NCBI GenBank assembly: GCA_027021095.1
Contig: JALUUZ010000414.1
Location: 1 to 8,492 of the forward strand
Direction of reading: 5' to 3'
Origin: Gammaproteobacteria bacterium
GTDB lineage: Bacteria; Pseudomonadota; Gammaproteobacteria; SZUA-21
DNA length: 8,492 bases
The position numbers were made by a program, and so were the translations under genes. This document shows, in pieces, positions 1 through 6,054 of the stretch (position 1 is the first letter of the stretch; every line of letters begins with the position of its first letter). The notes below the pieces were generated by a model. It searched no databases and had not been told where the DNA came from. It saw only the letters and a program-made list of their open reading frames with translations.

Positions 1-69
1 CGAGGTGTTTCTGGGGTCGTGGGACCGGGATCATTACTTCAGAATGAATAATCAGGATAAAGCGAAAAG
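1..69 (+). other. Unidentified sequence upstream of cheR
   Basis: This short edge stretch is too small to assign. All three + frames are open from the window edge and close at different points: stops at 49-51, 45-47 and 74-76. The last would overlap the cheR start codon in the form ATGCTAG. In related bacteria cheV commonly precedes cheR, but none of the three short tails is recognisable to me as a CheV C-terminus. A weak AGGA (54-57), 12 bases before the cheR ATG, is the only ribosome-binding candidate. I see no convincing promoter here. Confidence 0.3.
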
Positions 70-951
70 ATGCTAGAGCCAAAAAGAAAGACCGACGTCG
101 CTTCCAGTTCCGTAGGTGAACTGGAGTACAGAGGGTTCAGGGAGTTCCTGGAGCAGGCTTGTGGAATCGTCTTAGGCGAAAACAAGCAGTACCTGGTCTC
201 CAGCCGTATGAAGAAGGTGTTGAGTGAATTCAAGCTTGGCACGTTGACGGACTTGATGCACGAGATGAAGGCCGGCAGGATTCGTGGACTGCGTGAGCGT
301 GTGATCGAGGCGATGACTACCAACGAAACCTCGTGGTTTCGTGACCGGATGCCGTTCGAGGCATTACGCACGAAAATACTGCCCGAACTCGCCAGGCAGG
401 AGACGAAGCGCTTGCGCATCTGGTCTGCAGCCTGTTCCTCGGGCCAGGAACCCTACTCGATCAGCATGACCGTGCATGAGTTCCAGATGTTCAACCCGGG
501 GCTTTTGACCCAGGAGGTGGAGATTATCGCCACCGATATTTCGCCGGCGATACTGAGTGCCGCCAGCCGTGGAGTCTATGACGAGCCTAGTCTCGCGCGC
601 GGTCTGTCAGAGGAACGCAGGCGGCGGTATTTCGAACGCACCCCGGAGGGGATGCGGGTCACCCAGTCTGTGCGTGACCGGATTCAGTTCAGGGAGTTGA
701 ACCTGCTGAAGAGCTATGCCCTGCTTGGGCGCTTCGACGTGGTGTTCTGCCGTAACGTGCTGATCTATTTTTCTGAAGAGTCGAAGCGTGACATTCTCGA
801 GCGGATCGCACATACGTTGAATCCCGGCGGCTACCTGTTTCTCGGCGGCTCCGAATCGGTGACCAATATCACCGATGTCTTTGAAATGATCAAGCTCGAT
901 GGGACGGTGGTCTATAAGATCAAAAAGAAGCCGCACTATACCTTTTCATAG
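70..951 (+). CDS. cheR: Chemotaxis protein methyltransferase CheR
   Basis: A 293-residue protein that transfers methyl groups from S-adenosylmethionine to glutamates on methyl-accepting chemotaxis receptors, opposing CheB in adaptation. The N-terminal helical CheR domain spans roughly residues 15-90 and ends in TTNETSWFRD (83-92), close to the family NETxFFRD motif. The SAM-binding motif is RIWSAACSSGQEPYS (116-130). Further family blocks are IIATDISPAIL (152-162), the FDVVFCRNVLIYF segment (222-234) and NPGGYLFLGGSES (251-263). The length is usual for the family. The ATG at 70 gives the complete N-terminal domain. The beta-subdomain between RYFERT and MRV (about 187-197) appears a few residues shorter than in E. 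coli CheR, which may mean it does not need a receptor pentapeptide tether; that is inference from memory of the E. coli sequence. It is probably transcribed apart from the flg operon downstream, since a hairpin follows its stop and a separate promoter precedes flgB. Confidence 0.97.
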   Translation: MLEPKRKTDVASSSVGELEYRGFREFLEQACGIVLGENKQYLVSSRMKKVLSEFKLGTLTDLMHEMKAGRIRGLRERVIEAMTTNETSWFRDRMPFEALRTKILPELARQETKRLRIWSAACSSGQEPYSISMTVHEFQMFNPGLLTQEVEIIATDISPAILSAASRGVYDEPSLARGLSEERRRRYFERTPEGMRVTQSVRDRIQFRELNLLKSYALLGRFDVVFCRNVLIYFSEESKRDILERIAHTLNPGGYLFLGGSESVTNITDVFEMIKLDGTVVYKIKKKPHYTFS

Positions 952-997
952 GAACGGGTTGCTGACGTGCTCAGGAATGCCAACCCGTTCACATTTT
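952..997 (+). terminator. Terminator-like hairpin directly after cheR
   Basis: A perfect 10-bp inverted repeat, GAACGGGTTG (952-961) and CAACCCGTTC (981-990), starts at the base after the cheR stop. The loop is 19 bases. It is followed by ACATTTT (991-997), a short and weak T-tract, so intrinsic termination is plausible but may be partial. The position favours a role in ending the cheR transcript. Confidence 0.45.
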
Positions 998-1064
998 GCC
1001 TTCGTGGGCGGCAAACATTGCCGTTTGCAAAAAAACTAAGGTTATCACGCACAAGCCACTCTCC

Positions 1065-1090
1065 CGGCGGAAATTTTTTATTTTCCGCCG
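1065..1090. repeat. Perfect 9-bp palindrome with A/T loop
   Basis: CGGCGGAAA (1065-1073) pairs perfectly with TTTCCGCCG (1082-1090) around an 8-base T-rich loop. No T-tract follows on either strand, so it does not look like an intrinsic terminator. It lies about 157-182 bases upstream of the predicted sigma-54 start site, inside the usual range of enhancer sites for sigma-54 activators. It could be a protein-binding palindrome; this role is inference. Confidence 0.5.
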
Positions 1091-1169
1091 CAGAGCCTGC
1101 CTGCATTTTGACACTTCAACGCTGATCGTCTCAACTCCCCGAAAATACGCGAAAAATTCATTCCGCCGC
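1083..1169 (+). repeat. Two direct copies of TTCCGCCGC
   Basis: TTCCGCCGC occurs at 1083-1091 (right arm of the palindrome) and again at 1161-1169. The second copy is followed by CGACCGGCG, which forms an overlapping CGCCG/CGGCG inverted repeat (1167-1178). Relative to the predicted flgB start site these lie near -160 and -80. Possible binding sites for an enhancer-binding activator of the FleQ/FlrC family; function not shown by sequence alone. Confidence 0.35.
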
Positions 1170-1220
1170 CGACCGGCGTTGACCTAAGCCAAAGGAAACA
1201 AAAGGGTTTTTGCTCAGCGC

Positions 1221-1236
1221 TGGCATGTCGCTTGCT
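1221..1236 (+). promoter_or_regulatory. Sigma-54 (RpoN) promoter for flgB operon
   Basis: TGGCATGTCGCTTGCT matches the sigma-54 consensus TGGCAC-N5-TTGCW at all positions but one. The invariant GG (1222-1223) and GC (1234-1235) are separated by exactly 10 bases. Counting 12 bases on from the GC puts transcription start near 1247, about 25 bases before the flgB ATG. Sigma-54 control of flgB operons is established in Pseudomonas and Vibrio, so an RpoN activator of the FleQ/FlrC type is expected. No good sigma-70 or sigma-28 element competes nearby. Confidence 0.85.
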
Positions 1237-1271
1237 CTGTCCCGCAGTGTGATCTTTTTTGCGGAGTGATT

Positions 1272-1688
1272 ATGTTTATCGATTTCGACAAGGTACTGGG
1301 AGTACACCAACAGGCGTTGAATGTGCTGGGCAAGCGTTCACGTATTCTGGCTTCCAACATCGTCAACGCCGACACACCCAACTACAAGGCCCGCGACATC
1401 GATTTCCGTTCGACACTGCGCAAGGTGGCAGACAGCCAGGGCAGCGACAACGGGACGGTCAGGCTCGAAGCCAGTGCGCAGGGTCACTTCAGCGAGGTGT
1501 CGACAGAAATGACGGCGGATGAAAACCTGTTGTACCGGGTGCCGTTGCAGCCGTCCTTGGATGGCAACACCGTCGATTCACAGACCGAGATCGCCATGTA
1601 TACCGAGAACGCCATACGTTACCAGGCCTCGCTGCGTTTTCTGAGCGGCAAGTTCAAAAGCATCGTCAGTGCATTCAGGGGTGAATAA
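1272..1688 (+). CDS. flgB: Flagellar proximal rod protein FlgB
   Basis: A 138-residue structural subunit of the proximal rod, exported by the flagellar type III system without a cleaved signal peptide. The N-terminus contains the rod/hook-family motif ASNIVNADTPNYKARDIDF (27-45), and the C-terminal helix region EIAMYTENAIRYQASLRFL (106-124) is typical of FlgB. The central part (50-100) is variable, as in the family. I chose the ATG at 1272 over an in-frame GTG at 1266, because GGAG (1263-1266) lies 5 bases before the ATG but overlaps the GTG. It is the first gene of the operon, with a leader of about 25 bases after the sigma-54 promoter, and flgC begins one base after its stop. Confidence 0.96.
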   Translation: MFIDFDKVLGVHQQALNVLGKRSRILASNIVNADTPNYKARDIDFRSTLRKVADSQGSDNGTVRLEASAQGHFSEVSTEMTADENLLYRVPLQPSLDGNTVDSQTEIAMYTENAIRYQASLRFLSGKFKSIVSAFRGE

Positions 1689-1689
1689 T

Positions 1690-2103
1690 ATGTCATTGTT
1701 TTCGATTTTCAATATCGCCGGCGCAGGAATGAGTGCACAATCCGTGCGGATGAATACCGTAGCCAGTAACCTGGCCAATTCAGGGAATACCGCGAGTTCG
1801 CCGGACAAGGTGTACCGTCCGCGGCTGCCTGTATTCCAGACCATCATGGATCGGTTGAACCCGGGCGAGGCCAATCTCGGTGTCCGGGTCTCGGCGATCG
1901 TGACCAGCAACCAGGAGCCGCAGCGGATCTACGACCCGGGTAATCCGTTGGCGAACAAAAAGGGCTATGTCTTCAAAACCACCGTCAACGCGATCGAGGA
2001 AATGACCAACATGATGTCGGCCTCGCGTTCGTTTCAGAGTAATGTCGAGATCATGAATACGACCAAGCAGCTGTTGCTGGCGACGCTGCGTATGGGGCAA
2101 TAA
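1690..2103 (+). CDS. flgC: Flagellar proximal rod protein FlgC
   Basis: A 137-residue rod subunit, usual length for FlgC. The N-terminal helix MSLFSIFNIAGAGMSAQSVR (1-20) leads into the family motif VASNLANSGNT (24-34). The C-terminal helix is NAIEEMTNMMSASRSFQ (100-116) followed by SNVEIMNTTKQLLLATL, which is diagnostic of FlgC. The start at 1690 is preceded by AGGGGTG (1677-1683) inside the flgB end, so the two genes are very likely translationally coupled. A longer in-frame GTG start (1669) would overlap flgB and add residues the family does not have. FlgC joins FlgB and FlgF in the proximal rod that crosses the periplasm. Confidence 0.96.
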   Translation: MSLFSIFNIAGAGMSAQSVRMNTVASNLANSGNTASSPDKVYRPRLPVFQTIMDRLNPGEANLGVRVSAIVTSNQEPQRIYDPGNPLANKKGYVFKTTVNAIEEMTNMMSASRSFQSNVEIMNTTKQLLLATLRMGQ

Positions 2104-2107
2104 GACG

Positions 2108-2776
2108 ATGACCGATATCAACACCGATACACTGCGTAACCTCGGGCTTTCGACCAGGCCGGCGGCCAAGAGCAAGAGCAAGCTCGGGCAGCAGGAATTT
2201 TTGAAACTGATGATCACACAGATTCAGAACCAGGATCCGTTCAAGCCGCTGGAGAATGGTGAATTTATTTCGCAGATGGCACAGTTTGGTACCGTGTCGG
2301 GTATCCAGGACCTGCAGAACTCGTTTGCCAGCCTGTCCAACTCGCTGGTATCCAACCAGGCATTGCAGGCCTCGTCACTGGTGGGCCGCTCGATCCTGGT
2401 CGAATCCGGCAAGGTCAACCTGGTCAAGGATGCGACCATCGAAGCGTCGGCGGTGGTCGACAGCAGTGCGAGCAGCGTCACGGTCGATATCGTCGATTTC
2501 AGCAACCAGGTGGTCAAGACGATCGAACTCGGCCCGCAGTCCAGGGGGCTGGCTAAGTTCACCTGGGATGGTACCGACAACAAGGGCCAGACTGTCGCGC
2601 CCGGTCAGTACGGTCTGCAGGTCAAGGCCGTGGTCAACGGCAAGCCGGTCGCACTTGGCACCATGGTGACCGAAAAAGTGGAGAGTGTGACCTTCGGCAG
2701 CGGCCAACAGGGCCTGTTGTTGAACACGGTCTCGAAGAACAGCTACGGTTTCAACCAGATCAAACAGGTCAAGTAG
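2108..2776 (+). CDS. flgD: Flagellar hook cap / hook assembly protein FlgD
   Basis: A 222-residue scaffold that caps the growing hook, guiding FlgE insertion, and is later replaced by FlgK. The conserved N-terminal export/cap region is LGQQEFLKLMITQIQNQDP (26-44) followed by FKPLENGEFISQMAQFGTVSGI (45-66), the hallmark of FlgD. The C-terminal half carries the FlgD immunoglobulin-like domain, with FTWDGTDNKGQTVAPGQYGL (151-170) as its recognisable core. The segment GLLLNTVSKNSYGFNQIKQV near the end closes the mixed beta (Tudor-like) domain. The start lies 4 bases after the flgC stop, with GGGG (2094-2097) as the probable ribosome-binding site. No oddity in length or motifs. Confidence 0.96.
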   Translation: MTDINTDTLRNLGLSTRPAAKSKSKLGQQEFLKLMITQIQNQDPFKPLENGEFISQMAQFGTVSGIQDLQNSFASLSNSLVSNQALQASSLVGRSILVESGKVNLVKDATIEASAVVDSSASSVTVDIVDFSNQVVKTIELGPQSRGLAKFTWDGTDNKGQTVAPGQYGLQVKAVVNGKPVALGTMVTEKVESVTFGSGQQGLLLNTVSKNSYGFNQIKQVK

Positions 2777-2805
2777 TCAACTGAGCAGTCAGAGGGAGAG
2801 AGAAT

Positions 2806-4416
2806 ATGCCATTTCGTACCGCACTAAGTGGACTCAATGCAGCTTCATCGGAGTTGCGCGTGCTGGGCCATAATATCGCCAACGCCAGTACCGTCGGGTT
2901 CAAAAAATCAAGGACAGAGTTTGCCGATATCTACCCGGCCAACAGCCTGGGCTCCTCGTCCAATACCATCGGCAGCGGGGTCAAGGTTGCCGCGATCAAG
3001 CAGCAGTTCACGCAGGGGAACATCAACTTTACCAACAACAACCTCGACCTGGCGATCAGTGGACAGGGATTCTTTACGCTGAACGACAACGGCGTCAATG
3101 TCTATACCAGGGCGGGGAACTTCGGTGTCGACAACCAGGGCTTTGTCGTCAACTCGCAGAATCAGCGTCTGCAGGCACTGCTGGCCGATACCAACGGCAA
3201 TATCACCAATACGGTCGGTGATCTGCAGTTGAATACCGCCAACATCTCTCCGCAGGCGACGACTACACTGACCATGGCACTGAACCTGGATGCGACGCTG
3301 CCGATTCCCGGCAACCCGGCAGCGACCACCAGTTTTACCATCGACAGTTCGACGATTCTTGATGGTGACGCAACCACCGGGGCGACGTTCAGTACGCCGA
3401 ATTTCACCGGCTATGACAACAACGGTAACGCGACGACCTTGTCCGTGCGCTTTACCAAGAGCGCGGTCGCAGACCAGTTTACGATGGATTTAGTGACCCC
3501 GACAGGTACGGTTGCCGCCAGCAGCCCGATCGATGTCAACAGCATTCCGGCCAACCTGACGTTTTCCTGGGATCCCCCAACCGACGGCACATCCAACCCG
3601 ATCACGATCACGGTGAACACCTCGGGGATTACCGGTGTGCCGGCCGCGGCCAACGGCGATACCAGTAATGCCAACTTCGCCGTGTCTGCGGTCACCGGTT
3701 CGCCGCAGGCCGCGTTTTCGGCAACCGACAGCAGTACCTACAACAACTCGACGTCGGTCACCGTCTATGACTCTTTCGGGTCACCACACCTGATGACCAA
3801 CTACTTCAGAAAAACCGGCACGGCTTTGAACTGGGAAATGTATACGACGATCGACGGGACTGCGGTCGGTGGTGCGGCACCGTTGGTGTTCAGTAATACC
3901 GGCACCCTGGCATCGCCGGTCTCGCCGTCGACGGTGACGCTGGCGACCTATACACCGACCAACGGCTCGGCACCGATGAACGTGACTGTGGATGTCGCGG
4001 GGCTGACGCAGTACGGCAGCCCGTTTTCGGTCAACTCGCTGAACCAGAACGGGTTTGCGACCGGCCGGCTGAACGGGATCGATATCGGTGACACCGGGGT
4101 CGTTACCGCGCGTTATACCAATGGCCAGTCGCGTACACTGGCACAGGTGACACTGACCAATTTCAGCAACAGCCAGGGCCTGCGCCAGCTGGGCGGCACG
4201 TCCTGGGCCGAGTCATTCGAGTCGGGCCCGCCACTGACCGCCGCGCCGGGCACAGGCAGCCTGGGCCTGATCCAGTCGGGTGCAGAGGAAGGCTCGAACG
4301 TGGACCTGACCGAGCAGTTGGTCGGGATGATCACCGCGCAGCGTAATTTCCAGGCCAATGCCCAGGTGATTACCACCGCGGATGCGATTACACAGACGAT
4401 TATCAATATCAGGTAA
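2806..4416 (+). CDS. flgE: Flagellar hook protein FlgE, with enlarged outer region
   Basis: Subunit of the hook, the flexible joint between rod and filament; 536 residues against about 400 in Salmonella. The N-terminal D0/D1 part has LSGLNAASSELRVLGHNIAN (7-26) and STVGFKKSRTEFADIY (28-43). It continues to the NNLDLAISGQGFF and YTRAGNF elements (78-106). The C-terminal helix is EEGSNVDLTEQLVGMITAQR (494-513), ending TIINIR. The middle (about 160-420) is Ser/Thr/Asn-rich and predicted surface-exposed. Residues 317-403, beginning SVTVYDSFGSPH, are the standard FlgE D2 (FlaE) domain. Residues 199-277, beginning NFTGYDNNGN, look like a diverged second copy of it, which would explain the extra length. 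A strong AGGGAGAG (2792-2799) precedes the ATG, fitting high expression. Confidence 0.97.
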   Translation: MPFRTALSGLNAASSELRVLGHNIANASTVGFKKSRTEFADIYPANSLGSSSNTIGSGVKVAAIKQQFTQGNINFTNNNLDLAISGQGFFTLNDNGVNVYTRAGNFGVDNQGFVVNSQNQRLQALLADTNGNITNTVGDLQLNTANISPQATTTLTMALNLDATLPIPGNPAATTSFTIDSSTILDGDATTGATFSTPNFTGYDNNGNATTLSVRFTKSAVADQFTMDLVTPTGTVAASSPIDVNSIPANLTFSWDPPTDGTSNPITITVNTSGITGVPAAANGDTSNANFAVSAVTGSPQAAFSATDSSTYNNSTSVTVYDSFGSPHLMTNYFRKTGTALNWEMYTTIDGTAVGGAAPLVFSNTGTLASPVSPSTVTLATYTPTNGSAPMNVTVDVAGLTQYGSPFSVNSLNQNGFATGRLNGIDIGDTGVVTARYTNGQSRTLAQVTLTNFSNSQGLRQLGGTSWAESFESGPPLTAAPGTGSLGLIQSGAEEGSNVDLTEQLVGMITAQRNFQANAQVITTADAITQTIINIR

Positions 4417-4422
4417 TAGACG

Positions 4423-5166
4423 ATGGACCGAATGCTTTATATCGCGATGGCCGGGGCCAAGCAGACCATGCGTTCACAGGCGGTCAATGCGAACAACCTG
4501 GCGAATATCAACACCACCGGGTTTCGCGCCGACCTGGAAGCAATCAAGACAGTCAATGTCTATGGGGATGGTTATCAAAGCCGGGCCTACAGCCAGTCGT
4601 TTCATTCCGGGGTCAAGTTTACCGCCGGGATCACGATGACGACCGGACGCTCGCTCGATATTGCATTGTCGGACAAGGGTTATCTTGCAGTACAGGGACC
4701 GGATGGCAGGGAAGCTTATACCCGCGCGGGCAACCTGCGGATCACCGCCAACGGCCAGTTGCAGACGGTCAACGGGTTTCCGGTGATGGGCAACAGCGGG
4801 CCGATCTCGATACCACCGTATCAAAAGCTCGAAATCGGCCGTGACGGTACGATTACCGTACAGCCGCTGGGCCAGAGCGCAGCAGCCTTGTCGGTCGTCG
4901 ACCGTATCCGCGTGGTCAAGCCGGATGAATCCAAGCTGACCAAGAATGCACAGGGACTGCTGGTGCTGCCGTTGGGCAGTATCGAGCCTGCGCCTGATCC
5001 AAAAGTACAGGTGTATTCAGGCCGGCTCGAGTCCAGCAACGTCAACGCGGTCGGTGCGTTGGTCAACATGATCGACCTGGCACGGCAGTTCGAGATGAAT
5101 GTAAAGATGATGCGTACTGCCGAACAGAACGAGTCGGCAGTGACCCAGTTGATGCGTATGTCATAG
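4423..5166 (+). CDS. flgF: Flagellar proximal rod protein FlgF
   Basis: A 247-residue rod subunit. FlgF is recognised by its opening MDRMLYIAMAGAKQTMRSQA (1-20) and NANNLANINTTGFRADL (22-38), where FlgG instead has a longer KRGRAVFEDLLYQ motif. It shares with FlgE and FlgG the SLDIALSDKGYLAVQ (77-91) and AYTRAGNLRITANGQL (98-113) elements, and GRDGTITV (139-146). The C-terminal rod helix is LESSNVNAVGALVNMIDLAR (202-221) then QFEMNVKMM. The start lies 6 bases after the flgE stop; AGG at 4411-4413 is the nearest ribosome-binding match, so coupling to flgE is likely. Length and motifs are ordinary. Confidence 0.96.
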   Translation: MDRMLYIAMAGAKQTMRSQAVNANNLANINTTGFRADLEAIKTVNVYGDGYQSRAYSQSFHSGVKFTAGITMTTGRSLDIALSDKGYLAVQGPDGREAYTRAGNLRITANGQLQTVNGFPVMGNSGPISIPPYQKLEIGRDGTITVQPLGQSAAALSVVDRIRVVKPDESKLTKNAQGLLVLPLGSIEPAPDPKVQVYSGRLESSNVNAVGALVNMIDLARQFEMNVKMMRTAEQNESAVTQLMRMS

Positions 5167-5254
5167 CCACACGTACGCGGTGTGTGAGGCGCCGGACAGT
5201 ATACGCTGAGTGCGTTCTGCGCACCGGCACAGCAGTCTAAAACGGAGACCAGTA
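5167..5254 (+). other. flgF-flgG spacer with weak hairpins
   Basis: At 88 bases this is the longest gap inside the operon. It holds a weak CACAC/GTGTG stem (5168-5184) soon after the flgF stop and a 5-bp GTGCG/CGCAC stem (5210-5224). Neither is followed by a T-tract, so neither is a convincing terminator. No sigma-54, sigma-28 or good sigma-70 element is visible. A good ribosome-binding site GGAG (5244-5247) serves flgG. Confidence 0.4.
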
Positions 5255-6040
5255 ATGAACCAGACAATGTGGATAGCAAAAACCGGGGTCGACGCCCAGC
5301 AGACAAGGATGGCGGTGATTTCCAACAACCTTGCCAACGTCAATACCACCGGATTCAAACGTGGCCGGGCGGTGTTCGAAGACTTGTTGTATCAGAACGT
5401 GCGCCAGGTCGGCAGCCAGTCGACGCAGAACTCACAGTTGCCCACGGGTTTTTCGCTGGGAACAGGGGTCAGACCGGTGGCCACCGAGAAGATATTCACC
5501 CAGGGCAACCAGGTCAAGACCGGCAATTCGCTCGATATTTCGATCGAGGGGCGGGGCTTTTTACAGATCCTGCTGCCGGACAGTTCCACCGCTTATACGC
5601 GCAACGGCTCGTTCAAGCTCAATGCCAACGGCCAGATCGTCACCTCCTCTGGCTACACACTGCAGCCGGCGATCACGGTGCCGAACAATGCCCAGTCGAT
5701 TACCATCGGGCGTGACGGCACCGTGAGTGTGTTGACCCCGGGCAACTCGACCCCGACCAGTATCGGCAATATCCAGCTGGCCGATTTCGTCAACCCGGCC
5801 GGCCTGCAGCCGATCGGTGAGAACCTGTTCAAGGAGTCGTCGTCCAGCGGCTCGCCACAGACCGGTACGCCGGGGCTGAACGGCCTCGGGAACCTGTCAC
5901 AGGGTTTCCTCGAGAGTTCGAACGTCAATATCGTCGAGGAACTGGTGAACATGATCGAGTCACAGCGTGCCTACGAGATGAACTCGAAGGCGATTCAGAC
6001 AGCAGATTCAATGCTGCAATACGTGTCGCAGACACTGTAG
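5255..6040 (+). CDS. flgG: Flagellar distal rod protein FlgG
   Basis: A 261-residue subunit of the distal rod (driveshaft), the standard FlgG length. The N-terminus has MWIAKTGVDAQQTRMAVISN (5-24) and the FlgG-specific NTTGFKRGRAVFEDLLYQNV (30-49). Next come TEKIFTQGNQVKTGNSLDIS (77-96), AYTRNGSFKLNANGQIV (113-129) and IGRDGTVSV. The C-terminal helix is QGFLESSNVNIVEELVNMIE (216-235) then SQRAYEMNSKAIQTAD (236-251), which is diagnostic. The ATG at 5255 has GGAG 7 bases upstream and gives the exact family N-terminus. An in-frame GTG at 5210 would add 15 unconserved residues and is rejected. The usual YTRDGSF reads YTRNGSF here, a conservative change. Confidence 0.97.
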   Translation: MNQTMWIAKTGVDAQQTRMAVISNNLANVNTTGFKRGRAVFEDLLYQNVRQVGSQSTQNSQLPTGFSLGTGVRPVATEKIFTQGNQVKTGNSLDISIEGRGFLQILLPDSSTAYTRNGSFKLNANGQIVTSSGYTLQPAITVPNNAQSITIGRDGTVSVLTPGNSTPTSIGNIQLADFVNPAGLQPIGENLFKESSSSGSPQTGTPGLNGLGNLSQGFLESSNVNIVEELVNMIESQRAYEMNSKAIQTADSMLQYVSQTL

Positions 6041-6054
6041 GCAAGGAGTAACGA

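Larger units (their letters stand above)
952..1271 (+). other. cheR-flgB intergenic regulatory region
   Basis: This 320-base stretch has no credible gene. A 63-codon TTG-initiated frame (996-1187) lacks a ribosome-binding site and any recognisable protein feature. The region is locally A/T-rich with several runs of A and T, unlike the flanking genes. It holds a hairpin after cheR, a small GCAAAC/GTTTGC inverted repeat (1011-1028), a 9-bp palindrome (1065-1090), a repeated TTCCGCCGC, and the sigma-54 element. It is best read as the control region of the flg operon. Confidence 0.7.

Noticed and set aside
1007..1021. A second sigma-54-like element (GGCGGCAAACATTGC)
   Set aside because: The GG and GC are not at the required 10-base spacing, and the position is more than 230 bases from flgB.
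1108..1136. Perfect sigma-70 -35 hexamer TTGACA
   Set aside because: At 16-18 base spacing no -10 hexamer with more than about half the consensus is present, so it is not supported as a promoter.
996..1187. A 63-codon + strand reading frame between cheR and flgB
   Set aside because: It starts with TTG, has no ribosome-binding site, has no recognisable protein feature, and covers the palindrome and repeat that look regulatory.
1266..1274. GTG start for flgB two codons upstream of the ATG
   Set aside because: The GTG overlaps the GGAG Shine-Dalgarno; the ATG at 1272 is correctly spaced.
1272..6040. Repeated N-terminal segments in flgB, flgC, flgE, flgF and flgG, which might suggest recent gene duplication
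   Set aside because: These are the known shared rod/hook family motifs (ANNxANxxT type); the genes are ancient paralogues and the similarity is at protein level only.
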